This document shows positions 55,587-64,000 of a stretch of 64,000 nucleotides of DNA, one piece after another. Position 1 is the stretch's first letter; the number at the start of each line of letters is the position of its first letter. Source of the stretch: Rhizobium sp. CF080 (GTDB lineage Bacteria; Pseudomonadota; Alphaproteobacteria; Rhizobiales; Rhizobiaceae). Under the pieces are notes generated by a model. It was not told the origin of the DNA. It worked only from the letters and a program-made list of their open reading frames with translations, and made no database searches. Position numbers and translations under genes: made by a program. The DNA lies in contig NZ_AKKC02000008.1 of the NCBI RefSeq assembly GCF_000282095.2, forward strand, positions 62,001-126,000, written 5' to 3'.

Positions 55587-56725
55587 ACATGTCTTCCCGA
55601 CCCGAGGACCGAGGCTCCGAGCGCCTGGTGCATGTGCCGCTCGGCGAACGGGCCTATGACATCCTGATCGGCCCCGGGTTGATCACGCGTGCCGGCGGCG
55701 AGATCACCGCGCGGCTGAAGGGCCGCAAGGCGGCCATCGTCACCGACGAGCACGTGGCGCCGCTTTATCTCGAAGCGCTGATGGACAGCCTGCAGACCGA
55801 CGGGATCGAAGCCGTTTCGCTGACGCTGCCGGCCGGTGAAAAAACCAAGAGTTTCGAACATCTGGCGACCGTCTGCGACATGGTGCTGTCGGCCCGCATC
55901 GAACGCAACGACGCGGTGATCGCGCTCGGCGGCGGGGTGATCGGCGATTTGGCCGGCTTTGCGGCCGGCATCGTCCGGCGCGGCGTGCGTTTCGTGCAGA
56001 TCCCGACCACGCTCTTGGCGCAGGTCGATTCGTCGGTGGGCGGCAAGACAGGCGTCAACACCCGCCACGGCAAGAACCTGCTCGGCGTCTTCCACCAGCC
56101 GGACCTCGTGCTTGCCGATACGGCGGCGCTCGATTCGCTCTCTGAGCGCGAATTCCGGGCCGGTTATGCGGAAGTGGCGAAATACGGCCTGATCGACCAG
56201 CCGAATTTCTTCGCCTGGCTCGAAAAGAATTGGAAACAGGTATTTGCCGGCGGTCCGGAGCGGATCGAGGCGATCGCCATCAGCTGCCAGGCGAAATCCG
56301 ACGTCGTCGTCGAGGACGAGCGCGAGACCGGCCGCCGGGCGCTGCTCAATCTCGGCCACACCTTCGGCCATGCGCTGGAGGCCGCAACCGAATACGATAG
56401 CAGCCGCCTCGTGCACGGCGAGGGTGTGGCGATCGGCATGGTGCTGGCGCACCAGTTCTCGGCGCGCATGAACCTTGCAAGCCCGGACGATGCGGCGCGC
56501 GTGACGGCCCATCTGAAAGCCGTCGGCCTGCCGACTTCGATGAGCGATATTCCCGGACAGCTGCCGCCGACCGAAAAGCTGCTCGACGCGATCATGCAGG
56601 ACAAGAAGGTCATGAGCGGCAAGCTCACCTTCATCCTGACCCACGGCGTCGGCCAGTCCTTCATCGCCAACGACGTGCCGTCGTCCGAGGTCTTGAGCTT
56701 CCTGGAGGAAAAGCGGCCGAAATGA
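55583..56725 (+). CDS. aroB: 3-dehydroquinate synthase
   Basis: AroB cyclises DAHP to 3-dehydroquinate using NAD+ and zinc. The 380-residue product has the NAD-binding ALGGGVIGDLAGFAA, TTLLAQVDSSVGGKTGVN, and metal ligands in EVAKYG, GHTFGHALE and LVHGEGVAIGM. It overlaps both aroK and the CBS/CorC gene by 4 bp. Confidence 0.96.
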   Translation: MNMSSRPEDRGSERLVHVPLGERAYDILIGPGLITRAGGEITARLKGRKAAIVTDEHVAPLYLEALMDSLQTDGIEAVSLTLPAGEKTKSFEHLATVCDMVLSARIERNDAVIALGGGVIGDLAGFAAGIVRRGVRFVQIPTTLLAQVDSSVGGKTGVNTRHGKNLLGVFHQPDLVLADTAALDSLSEREFRAGYAEVAKYGLIDQPNFFAWLEKNWKQVFAGGPERIEAIAISCQAKSDVVVEDERETGRRALLNLGHTFGHALEAATEYDSSRLVHGEGVAIGMVLAHQFSARMNLASPDDAARVTAHLKAVGLPTSMSDIPGQLPPTEKLLDAIMQDKKVMSGKLTFILTHGVGQSFIANDVPSSEVLSFLEEKRPK

Positions 56726-57609
56726 CATCCAAAGCAGGTCTGCTGTCGCGCGCTGTCAACGCGGTGATCCGCGGGCTTCTCCGCTTGTGCGGTGTTTCCC
56801 TGTCCGAACAGACGCTCGCCCTTTCCAGCCATGACGACCTGCATGCCGCACTCGATCTCGTTCATCGCGACGGGAATTTCGACAAGCAGGACCGCGACCG
56901 CCTGAATGGCCTTTTCGAACTCGAGGAACTCGAAGTCTCCGACGTCATGAAGCACCGGACGGTGATGCGGGCGGTGAATGCCGACGATCCGCCGGAGGTG
57001 GCGGTCCGCACCGTGCTCGAAAGCCCCTATACGCGCATGCCGCTCTGGCGTCATTCGACCGAGAACATCATCGGTGTCGTGCATGCCAAGGACCTGCTCC
57101 GGGCGCTCGCCGAGCCGAATGTCGAGCCGGAAAACCTCGATATCGTCAAGATTGCCCAGAAACCCTGGTTCGTGCCCGACAGCACCAGCCTCAAGGACCA
57201 GCTCAGCGCCTTCCTTCGGCGCAAGGGGCATTTCGCCGTCGTCGTGGACGAATATGGTGAGGTGCAGGGCATCGTCACGCTGGAAGACATCCTGGAGGAG
57301 ATCGTCGGCGACATTGCCGACGAGCATGATATCGAGATCCAGGGCGTGCGCCAGGAAGCGGACGGGTCGATCGTCGTCGATGGTTCGGTGCCGATCCGTG
57401 ATCTGAACCGTGCACTCGACTGGAGCCTGCCGGATGCTGAAGCTACGACGATCGCGGGCCTCGTCATCCACGAATCGAAGCTCATTCCGCAGGAGCGGCA
57501 GGCGTTCACGTTCTACGGCAAGCGATTTGTCGTGTTGAAGCGGGAGAAGAACCGCATTACGAGGCTGAGGATACGGCCGGCGGAAGATGTGACACTGCCG
57601 GCGGGGTAG
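56722..57609 (+). CDS. CBS-domain/CorC_HlyC protein lacking its DUF21 membrane domain
   Basis: The 295-residue product begins MTSKAGLLSRAVNAVIRG and goes directly into the region that normally follows DUF21 in HlyC/CorC-family transporters. Two CBS domains follow (~80-200, with TRMPLWRHSTENIIGVVHAK and GHFAVVVDEYGEVQGIVTL) and then the CorC_HlyC transporter-associated domain. Family members are usually ~430 residues with three to four membrane helices at the N-terminus; these are absent. It overlaps aroB by 4 bp, so the short form is probably the genuine start. Confidence 0.82.
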   Translation: MTSKAGLLSRAVNAVIRGLLRLCGVSLSEQTLALSSHDDLHAALDLVHRDGNFDKQDRDRLNGLFELEELEVSDVMKHRTVMRAVNADDPPEVAVRTVLESPYTRMPLWRHSTENIIGVVHAKDLLRALAEPNVEPENLDIVKIAQKPWFVPDSTSLKDQLSAFLRRKGHFAVVVDEYGEVQGIVTLEDILEEIVGDIADEHDIEIQGVRQEADGSIVVDGSVPIRDLNRALDWSLPDAEATTIAGLVIHESKLIPQERQAFTFYGKRFVVLKREKNRITRLRIRPAEDVTLPAG

Positions 57610-57784
57610 TCTTTCGTTTCACGAAAGCTTTTCAGTTCTCGCGTCGAAATTGGCGGCTTTCGGCCAAGGGACAAACGAAAAGCTGCTTTGCCTCGATTCA
57701 CGTCACGAGAAATTTGTGTAGGAATGTGCCGACAACAATCAGCGGCACTAAATCTTCCAAGGGCATCATTGTTTGCCCAATACT

Positions 57785-58024
57785 TCACCAAAAGCCTTCA
57801 AAGAGCGATATCAACAGCGCAACCATTGCGACCCACCAGACAAGAAGGGCGAGGACTTTGAGCTCCGCTCGCATTGCGTCGCGTTTGGAGATGACACGAT
57901 AGAGACTTTCGTGCGCGTCACTCACTGCTCTTTTGAGATTTGCGCCGCGCATATCCCTTTTAGGGCCAAGCGCACTTGCAAGGCCACAGCCAAGCAAAAG
58001 AACAAAAACGAATAGATAGGTCAT
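57785..58024 (-). CDS. Small two-helix membrane protein (79 aa)
   Basis: From MTYLFVFVLLLGCGLASALG the 79-residue product has an N-terminal and a C-terminal membrane helix (LALLVWWVAMVALLISLF) around a basic loop. An AGGAA site lies 8 nt before the ATG. No family is recognised. The gaps on both sides (57610-57784 and 58025-58247) show no gene. Confidence 0.5.
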   Translation of the reverse strand: MTYLFVFVLLLGCGLASALGPKRDMRGANLKRAVSDAHESLYRVISKRDAMRAELKVLALLVWWVAMVALLISLFEGFW

Positions 58025-58247
58025 CGCTTTGTTTCCTAAGTCGGAAGATAGCGAAGTAAATTCACTATGAGCGCTCCGCGTCAATTGCCTATCAAGCATT
58101 TTTGATCAGATTGGATGAGCGCCATTGGCGCCAAGCGGCCACGCCGTCAGCCATCAGGAAATGGCGGCAGGCCGGTCAAAGCGATACCCCCAATGCGTCA
58201 TGCCGGTACCTTGGCCTCTCGCTCCGCCATCCCTATCTAAAGACCTG

Positions 58248-58529
58248 TTACCAGCGCGTCGGCTCACCCGGTGCCGAGGCTTCCACCGCGAGCGCGTGAA
58301 GTCCGGCGTCGAGTTCGGGCTTCAGCAGGGCATTCACCGTCCGATGCCGGTCGAGCCGGCTCATTCCGGAAAATTTTTTCGAGACGATGCGGACCCGCAT
58401 ATGGGTTTCGCCGGTTCCGGTGATGTCGGGCTGATGGCCGGCGTGCTGATGGCTTTCATCGATGACGACCAGCCGTTCCGGCTCGAGATTATCGGTGAGG
58501 GTGATTTCGATCCGGGATTTGACGGACAT
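58248..58529 (-). CDS. BolA-family protein
   Basis: The 93-residue product has the BolA fold pattern: RIEITLTDNLEPERLVVIDES, the invariant-His regions HQHAGH and THMRVRIVSKKFSGMSRLDRHR, and a C-terminal LHALAVEA. BolA proteins pair with monothiol glutaredoxins in Fe-S handling and gene control. The ATG at 58529 (MSVKSRIE) has GGAG upstream. It is divergent from the J-domain gene. Confidence 0.9.
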   Translation of the reverse strand: MSVKSRIEITLTDNLEPERLVVIDESHQHAGHQPDITGTGETHMRVRIVSKKFSGMSRLDRHRTVNALLKPELDAGLHALAVEASAPGEPTRW

Positions 58530-58633
58530 TTCGGTCTCCGTTGCGACGCAAAAAGGGGCATCTGACAAACCAGTAAGAAAGGACTTTGTCAATTCTTGCC
58601 GCGCCCTGTTCGTCGCCCCATAATGAGGGCCTT

Positions 58634-59269
58634 ATGAAATTAGATTCCAAATATTTCGACCGCATCCGGACGCGCAAGACCAGGCAGCAGGAAGCTGTGC
58701 CTGAAGCGCCCACTTGCCAATGGGACGGATGCGAAAAACCCGGCGCCCATCGCGCGCCCGTGGGCCGCAACGCGGAAGGCCAGTTCTTTCTGTTCTGTTT
58801 CGAGCACGTTCGGGAATACAACAAGGGCTACAATTATTTCTCCGGCCTTTCGGACGGCGAGATCGCCCGTTACCAGAAGGAAGCGATCACCGGCCACCGC
58901 CCCACTTGGACGGTGGGCGTCAACAAGGCTGCCAAGGATGCGCCGCTTCATTCAACGGCCCGTTCGGGGGCTGCCGGTGCTACCGGCACCCAGCAGCGCT
59001 TCAAGGATCCGTTCGGCTTCGTGTCCAGTGCGCGGGCGACCGGCTCGCGCTTCCAGACGCAGGGGCGCAAGCTGAAGACGCTGGAGGCCAAGGCCTTCGA
59101 TACGATGGGGCTGGGCGCCAATGCGAGCGCGGCGGAGATCAAGAGCCGCTACAAGGAACTGGTGAAGAAACACCACCCGGATGCGAATGGCGGCGACCGC
59201 GGCTCGGAAGAACGTTTTCGTGCCGTCATTCAAGCATACCAGTTGTTGAAGCAGGCGGGTTTCTGCTAA
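58634..59269 (+). CDS. J-domain (DnaJ-class) molecular chaperone
   Basis: The 211-residue product has an unusual N-terminal part with two Cys (CQWDGCEKPGAH) and a C-terminal J domain (AAEIKSRYKELVKKHHPDAN) with an intact HPD motif for stimulating DnaK-type ATPases. The N-terminal region occurs in rhizobial homologues next to cobS. It starts at ATG 58634; an upstream start at 58586 is in the divergent promoter. Confidence 0.87.
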   Translation: MKLDSKYFDRIRTRKTRQQEAVPEAPTCQWDGCEKPGAHRAPVGRNAEGQFFLFCFEHVREYNKGYNYFSGLSDGEIARYQKEAITGHRPTWTVGVNKAAKDAPLHSTARSGAAGATGTQQRFKDPFGFVSSARATGSRFQTQGRKLKTLEAKAFDTMGLGANASAAEIKSRYKELVKKHHPDANGGDRGSEERFRAVIQAYQLLKQAGFC

Positions 59270-59330
59270 GCCGTAAAAATTATGGCAGTAAGGATGACGG
59301 CCGGGCGGCGGCTCGCGCCTTGGAGAGACG

Positions 59331-60323
59331 ATGAGTAAGATTGATCTAGACATTTCCAACCTTCCCGACACCACCGTTTCGGTCCGGGAAGTCTTCGGCA
59401 TCGACAGCGATATCAAGGTTCCGGCCTATAGCAGCGGCGACCCCTATGTTCCGGATCTCGACCCGGACTACTTGTTCGACCGCGATACGACGCTCGCCAT
59501 TCTCGCAGGCTTTGCTCATAACCGACGCGTCATGGTGTCCGGCTTCCACGGCACCGGCAAGTCCACTCATATCGAGCAGGTCGCAGCCCGCCTCAACTGG
59601 CCGTGCGTGCGCATCAACCTCGACAGCCATGTCAGCCGTATCGACCTCGTCGGCAAGGACGCGATCGTGCTGAAGGACGGCAAGCAGATTACCGAATTCA
59701 AGGACGGTATCCTGCCCTGGGCCTACCAGCACAATGTCGCACTCGTCTTCGACGAATACGATGCCGGCCGCCCGGACGTCATGTTCGTCATCCAGCGCGT
59801 GCTGGAATCCTCCGGCCGCCTGACCCTGCTCGACCAGAGCCGCGTCATCCGTCCTCACCCGGCATTCCGCATCTTCGCGACCGCCAACACGGTGGGGCTG
59901 GGCGATACGACCGGCCTCTATCACGGCACGCAGCAGATCAACCAGGCACAGATGGACCGCTGGTCGATCGTGACGACGCTGAACTATCTGCCGCACCAGA
60001 AGGAAGTCGATATCGTCGCCGCCAAGGTAAAATCCTTTGGCAGCACGGCCGAGGGCCGCGAGACGGTGTCGAAGATGGTCCGCGTCGCCGACCTTACCCG
60101 TTCGGCCTTCATCAACGGCGACCTTTCGACCGTCATGAGCCCGCGTACCGTCATCACCTGGGCGGAAAACGCCGAGATCTTCGGTGATATCGCGTTCGCT
60201 TTCCGCATCACCTTCCTCAACAAGTGCGACGAACTGGAACGCACGCTGGTCGCCGAACAGTACCAGCGCGCCTTCGGTGTCGAGCTGAAGGAAAGTGCCG
60301 CCAACATCGTTCTCGGAGCGTAA
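59331..60323 (+). CDS. cobS: Cobaltochelatase subunit CobS
   Basis: CobS is the AAA+ subunit of the CobNST chelatase, which inserts cobalt into hydrogenobyrinic acid a,c-diamide in aerobic cobalamin synthesis. The 330-residue product has Walker [12 protein letters not shown], Walker [12 protein letters not shown] and sensor [15 protein letters not shown]. Normally cobT follows directly; here a foreign-looking gene lies between. Confidence 0.96.
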   Translation: MSKIDLDISNLPDTTVSVREVFGIDSDIKVPAYSSGDPYVPDLDPDYLFDRDTTLAILAGFAHNRRVMVSGFHGTGKSTHIEQVAARLNWPCVRINLDSHVSRIDLVGKDAIVLKDGKQITEFKDGILPWAYQHNVALVFDEYDAGRPDVMFVIQRVLESSGRLTLLDQSRVIRPHPAFRIFATANTVGLGDTTGLYHGTQQINQAQMDRWSIVTTLNYLPHQKEVDIVAAKVKSFGSTAEGRETVSKMVRVADLTRSAFINGDLSTVMSPRTVITWAENAEIFGDIAFAFRITFLNKCDELERTLVAEQYQRAFGVELKESAANIVLGA

Positions 60324-60362
60324 GCTAATTCCGGAGGGTAGTGCTTTTCGCGGGGGAACTTG

Positions 60363-61178
60363 GTGAAACACGTAGTCGATTTAGCTGTAGCTGTTGTTGG
60401 CGGGCTGATCGTGGCGATTGTTAGCGCCTATTTTCTTATTCCTGAAGAGAAACTCCCTCCGGAAAGTAGACTTCGCGTGGAGTACGATGACGCCGTATTA
60501 TATTATCCCGACTCCATAGTGAGGAATTTTGTCCTCAAATATATCGTGGACGACAAGGTCGCTAAGGAGAATGCTGAAGTACGGGAAAAGGTCTTTGATT
60601 TCTATAAGCGTATAATTGAGGCAAAACTTTTTGATAGTAAGGCGTTTTCAAGTGTGCGTGATATTCGGATTTACAATGATACAGATAAGAGAATAGAGAG
60701 AATTACATTTAAGCATGAATTTCAGTTTGGAGCGTTTGTCGTAAATGAGAGTGTTTCCAATGAAATATTCAATTCCGTCGATTCGGGAGCGGATTTTATA
60801 ATAAATTATATAGATCCTGGAAAGTCGGTGAACATCACGGGATTCTCCACATTCATTGTGGATGTAAAATCAAAAAATTTCCTAGTTCTTCTCGCTGGAA
60901 AAAAACAAGACATCATTGATAAGTCGGCTCGAGGCGGTTTCGGCGAGCAGCCGCTGGATACGTCTTTGTACTCTGGCCGCGATGCTGTGCTTTGGATTAT
61001 GTTGTTTCTAGTAGTTGGTATACTGATTTTGGTCGCCATATTGACAATTGTGGACCGTTTAATTTTTCAATTTTGGCCTGAAACCTATGTCAAAATAGGC
61101 GGAAAGAAAATCGAAGCTGAGGCTCGCAGGATTGTCGAGATCGCTGCGGCTTCTGAAGTAAGAAGTGAAGGTACCTGA
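60363..61178 (+). CDS. Unknown AT-rich membrane protein inserted between cobS and cobT
   Basis: The 271-residue product has an N-terminal membrane helix ([18 protein letters not shown]), a charged extramembrane domain of ~180 residues and a C-terminal helix ([21 protein letters not shown]). No family is recognised. Its base composition and codon use (many AAA, ATA, TTT, AAT) differ sharply from the GC-rich neighbours, which suggests transfer. Its stop overlaps the cobT start (TGATG), so cobT translation may depend on it. A GTG at 60363 or TTG at 60360 is the start. Confidence 0.75.
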   Translation: MKHVVDLAVAVVGGLIVAIVSAYFLIPEEKLPPESRLRVEYDDAVLYYPDSIVRNFVLKYIVDDKVAKENAEVREKVFDFYKRIIEAKLFDSKAFSSVRDIRIYNDTDKRIERITFKHEFQFGAFVVNESVSNEIFNSVDSGADFIINYIDPGKSVNITGFSTFIVDVKSKNFLVLLAGKKQDIIDKSARGGFGEQPLDTSLYSGRDAVLWIMLFLVVGILILVAILTIVDRLIFQFWPETYVKIGGKKIEAEARRIVEIAAASEVRSEGT

Positions 61179-63073
61179 TGGCAGGTCGCGGAGACAATTC
61201 GAAAGCCAAATCCGGCGGTCCGGTCGATACCGAGCCGTTGCGGCGGGCGATTACCGGCTGCGTGCGCTCCATCGCCGGCGACGCGGAAGTCGAGGTCACG
61301 TTCGCCAACGAACGTCCGGGCCTTGCTGGCGAACGCATCCGCCTGCCGGAAATCTCCAAGCGGCCGACAGCCCATGAGCTCGCGGTGACCCGCGGGCTCG
61401 GCGATTCCATGGCGCTGCGGATTGCCTGCCACGATACCGGCGTGCATGCCAGCATGTCGCCGCAGGGTGCCGATGCGCGCATCGTCTTCGATGCCGTCGA
61501 GCAGGCGCGCGTCGAGTCGATCGGCGCCTTGCGCATGGCCGGCATGGCGTCGAACCTCAATTCGATGCATGCGGAAAAATACTCCAAGGCGAATTTCTCC
61601 GGCGTCGAACGGCAGGAAGACGCGCCGATCGGCGAAGCGGTCGCCATGCTGGTGCGCGAAAAGCTGACCGGCATCAAGCCGCCGGCCAGCGCCGGCAAGG
61701 TGCTCGATCTCTGGCGTCCGTTCATCGAGGACAAGGCGGCCGGCGATCTCGACAACCTCCGCAACGTGATCGAAGATCAGCAGGCATTCGCCAAGCTGGT
61801 GCGGCACATGCTCACCTCCATGCAGATGGCGGAGGAGTTTGCCGACGAGGATACCGATCCGGAGGAGATGGAAAATCCGGACCAGGAAGACCAGCCGCGC
61901 AGCAACGAGACCGAGAACGACGAGGTCGAGGAAGAGGCCGGTTCCGATGCCGCCCCCGCCGAGCAGAGCGACGCTTCCGACGAGGAGATGGACGACGGCG
62001 AGATGGACGGCGCGGAAATGTCCGACGACGACATGTCGGACGACAGCGACGAACATTCCGAGACGCCGGGCGAAACCCGCCGGCCCAACAGCCCGTTCGA
62101 CGATTTCAACGAGAAGGTCGATTACAAGATCTTCACCCAGGAGTTCGACGAGGAAATCACGGCCGAAGAGCTTTGCGACGAAGCGGAGCTCGACCGGCTG
62201 CGGGCCTTCCTCGACAAGCAGCTCGCCCACCTCCAGGGTGCCGTCGGGCGCCTCGCCAACCGCTTGCAGCGCCGCCTGATGGCGCAGCAGAACCGCTCCT
62301 GGGATTTCGACCTGGAAGAGGGTTATCTCGATCCGGCCCGCCTCGTGCGCCTGATCATCGACCCGATGCAGCCGCTCTCCTTCAAGAAGGAGCGCGACAC
62401 GCAGTTCCGCGATACCGTCGTGACCCTGGTCATCGACAATTCCGGCTCGATGCGCGGCCGGCCGATCACGGTTGCCGCCACCTGCGCCGATATCCTAGCC
62501 CGTACGCTGGAGCGCTGCGGCGTCAAGGTCGAGATCCTCGGCTTCACCACCAAGGCCTGGAAGGGCGGGCAGGCGCGCGAAAAATGGCTGGCAAGCGGTA
62601 AGCCACCGACGCCCGGCCGCCTCAACGACCTGCGCCATATCGTCTACAAGTCCGCCGATGCCCCGTGGCGCCGCTCGCGCCGCAATCTCGGCCTGATGAT
62701 GCGCGAGGGCCTGCTCAAGGAAAACATCGACGGCGAGGCGCTGATGTGGGCGCATAACCGCCTGATCGCTCGCCGCGAACAGCGCAAGATCCTGATGATG
62801 ATTTCGGATGGCGCGCCGGTCGACGATTCCACGCTGTCGGTCAATCCGGGCAATTATCTCGAACGGCATCTGCGCGCCGTGATCGAACAGATCGAGACGC
62901 GTTCTCCGGTCGAGCTGCTGGCGATCGGCATCGGGCACGACGTGACGCGGTATTATCGCAAGGCCGTGACGATCGTCGATGCTGACGAGCTCGCCGGCGC
63001 GATGACCGAGCAGCTTGCCGAACTGTTTGCGGAAAATGGCGGGCGACAGGGCCGCATGCGACGGGCCAGCTGA
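61178..63073 (+). CDS. cobT: Cobaltochelatase subunit CobT
   Basis: CobT forms a chaperone-like complex with CobS that drives CobN. The 631-residue product has an N-terminal domain, a very acidic central region (~225-300, Asp/Glu-rich) and a C-terminal vWA domain with a MIDAS site ([25 protein letters not shown]). It overlaps the preceding unknown gene by one base. Confidence 0.95.
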   Translation: MAGRGDNSKAKSGGPVDTEPLRRAITGCVRSIAGDAEVEVTFANERPGLAGERIRLPEISKRPTAHELAVTRGLGDSMALRIACHDTGVHASMSPQGADARIVFDAVEQARVESIGALRMAGMASNLNSMHAEKYSKANFSGVERQEDAPIGEAVAMLVREKLTGIKPPASAGKVLDLWRPFIEDKAAGDLDNLRNVIEDQQAFAKLVRHMLTSMQMAEEFADEDTDPEEMENPDQEDQPRSNETENDEVEEEAGSDAAPAEQSDASDEEMDDGEMDGAEMSDDDMSDDSDEHSETPGETRRPNSPFDDFNEKVDYKIFTQEFDEEITAEELCDEAELDRLRAFLDKQLAHLQGAVGRLANRLQRRLMAQQNRSWDFDLEEGYLDPARLVRLIIDPMQPLSFKKERDTQFRDTVVTLVIDNSGSMRGRPITVAATCADILARTLERCGVKVEILGFTTKAWKGGQAREKWLASGKPPTPGRLNDLRHIVYKSADAPWRRSRRNLGLMMREGLLKENIDGEALMWAHNRLIARREQRKILMMISDGAPVDDSTLSVNPGNYLERHLRAVIEQIETRSPVELLAIGIGHDVTRYYRKAVTIVDADELAGAMTEQLAELFAENGGRQGRMRRAS

Positions 63074-63084
63074 GGTCCGCCCGC

Positions 63085-64000
63085 TTGAAATTTTCCCGCC
63101 TCGTTGTCTGGGCCGGCCTTTTCGGCGCCATCGCTTTCCCGGTGGCGCCGGCCACGGACAATGTCCCGATTCGGGTGCAGGCGATCACCGAATTCAAGCG
63201 CGGTTCGCCGGAAACGCGGTTCGGTGCCTTCGAATTCCTGAGCGGCATCGAGTTTTCGTCGTCCGATAGCCGGCTACAGTCGTTGTCGAGCATCCGTTTT
63301 CGCGCCGATGGGGAGCGTTTTGTATCGGTGCTCGATACTGGTTCCTGGTTGACCGGCCGCATCCAGCGGGATGCCGGTGGGCACCTCGCCAATCTCACCG
63401 ATCTTGCCATCAACCCGATCCTCATCCGCGGTGGCCGTGTCGGCTCGAAATACAATTCGGATGCCGAGGGCCTGGCGCTGAGGGACGGTCAGGCACTCGT
63501 CAGCTTCGAGCAGTTGCATCGGGTCGATGCCTATCCGGATCCGGGGTTCGAAACATCCGCTCCCCTGAAAAGCCTTGATCTGCCGATCCCTCGCCACGAA
63601 TTCCGGATGAATGCCGGCATGGAGACGGTGGCGGTGTCGCCTCAAGCCAGTCCGCTCAGGGGGGCGCCCATCGTGGTCACCGAGCATAGCCTTGATGATC
63701 AGGGAAACCTTTTCGCCGCGATCCTGGAAGGCCCGCTGAAGGGCGTGTTCAAGGTGATGAGGCACGATCCTTATGACGCGACGGACGGTGCTTTCCTGCC
63801 GAACGGCGATTTCCTGCTGCTGGAGCGCCGGTTCAGCTTCCTCGGCGGCCTCGGCATGCGCATCCGCCTCATCAAGGGCGACAGCATCCACCCTGGTGCC
63901 GTCGTGGACGGCGAGGTGCTTCTCGATGCCGATATGGGTTATGCGATCGACAACATGGAAGGGCTCGACGTCATCGCCGGGCCGGAGGGCAAGCCGCATC
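63085..64000 (+). CDS. Esterase-like activity of phytase family protein, 5' part
   Basis: The frame is open from a TTG at 63085 to the window end (~305 codons), so the 3' end is missing. A signal peptide (LVVWAGLFGAIAFPVAPA) is followed by a beta-propeller-like sequence with FGAFEFLSGIEFSSSDSR, FLPNGDFLLLERRFS and GYAIDNMEGL, as in the secreted phytase-like esterase family. A GAGG lies about 9 nt upstream of the TTG. It follows cobT by 11 bp. Confidence 0.82.
   Translation, partial: MKFSRLVVWAGLFGAIAFPVAPATDNVPIRVQAITEFKRGSPETRFGAFEFLSGIEFSSSDSRLQSLSSIRFRADGERFVSVLDTGSWLTGRIQRDAGGHLANLTDLAINPILIRGGRVGSKYNSDAEGLALRDGQALVSFEQLHRVDAYPDPGFETSAPLKSLDLPIPRHEFRMNAGMETVAVSPQASPLRGAPIVVTEHSLDDQGNLFAAILEGPLKGVFKVMRHDPYDATDGAFLPNGDFLLLERRFSFLGGLGMRIRLIKGDSIHPGAVVDGEVLLDADMGYAIDNMEGLDVIAGPEGKPH

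Overview
The window is a chromosomal segment of an alphaproteobacterium of the order Rhizobiales, most likely Rhizobiaceae (Rhizobium/Agrobacterium/Neorhizobium-like). The evidence is ALAS-type HemA, the aerobic cobalt-chelatase genes cobS/cobT, an fdsA-fdhD-fdsD formate dehydrogenase locus, a cytosolic PAS chemoreceptor coupled to cheW, a TamA/TamB pair, GC-rich core genes, and a rhizobial-type intergenic palindrome. No species can be named from the sequence alone.

Core region 1 (1-24506): the end of a formate dehydrogenase operon (fdsA, fdhD, fdsD) with an oxalate/formate-type MFS transporter; an aldo/keto reductase; cheW and a two-PAS cytosolic chemoreceptor on the minus strand; tamB and tamA; a Gly-zipper lipoprotein; a form II coxS-coxL-coxM type molybdenum hydroxylase operon; hemA with an FNR/FixK-like box upstream; dxr; an FAD monooxygenase; and a DUF2937 gene.

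Mobile region (about 24510-47179): a roughly 22.7 kb Tn7-like transposon. Its ends carry repeated TGTCCC boxes (four left, three right). The outermost boxes share an 11-bp inverted repeat and are oriented TGT...ACA. The right end lies about 62 bp beyond the 3' end of a tRNA-Arg(CCT) gene, a typical kind of target for TniQ-guided elements. The minus strand carries the transposition genes: tniQ/tnsD, tnsC, tnsB and a tnsA split by a frameshift in a G run. Upstream in the same direction are a soluble FtsH-like AAA+/M41 protease and a second TnsA-like protein lacking recognisable catalytic residues. The cargo is a defence island: (a) a TerY-P/YegI-YegK-YegL-type triad (kinase, PP2C, vWA) with a divergent Cdc48-like AAA+ ATPase, a DUF6414-like protein and a PD-(D/E)XK-like nuclease; (b) a nested ~4.5 kb cassette, flanked by ~228-bp direct repeats and splitting the kinase gene from its nuclease neighbour, that carries a RloC/PrrC-like ABC-ATPase, a DUF3800 protein, one or two candidate small RNAs and a class II (Ser-type) tRNA with an isoleucine anticodon (GAT); and (c) a two-gene CBASS module (CD-NTase plus Cap15-like membrane effector).

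Core region 2 (47242-64000): tRNA-Arg; an M20 amidohydrolase; a D-Ala-D-Ala carboxypeptidase and a COG0523 metallochaperone GTPase; an L,D-transpeptidase coupled to a TusA-like protein; accA; xerD preceded by an unlisted 52-residue membrane protein gene; aroK-aroB coupled to a CBS/CorC protein that has lost its DUF21 membrane domain; a BolA-like gene; a J-domain gene; and cobS-cobT. Between cobS and cobT lies an AT-rich membrane-protein gene that keeps a stop-start overlap with cobT. The window ends inside a phytase-like esterase gene.

The most promising targets are the nested RloC-like/tRNA-Ser(GAT)/small-RNA cassette, the extended TerY-P system, and the Tn7-like element with its FtsH-like protease and duplicated TnsA.
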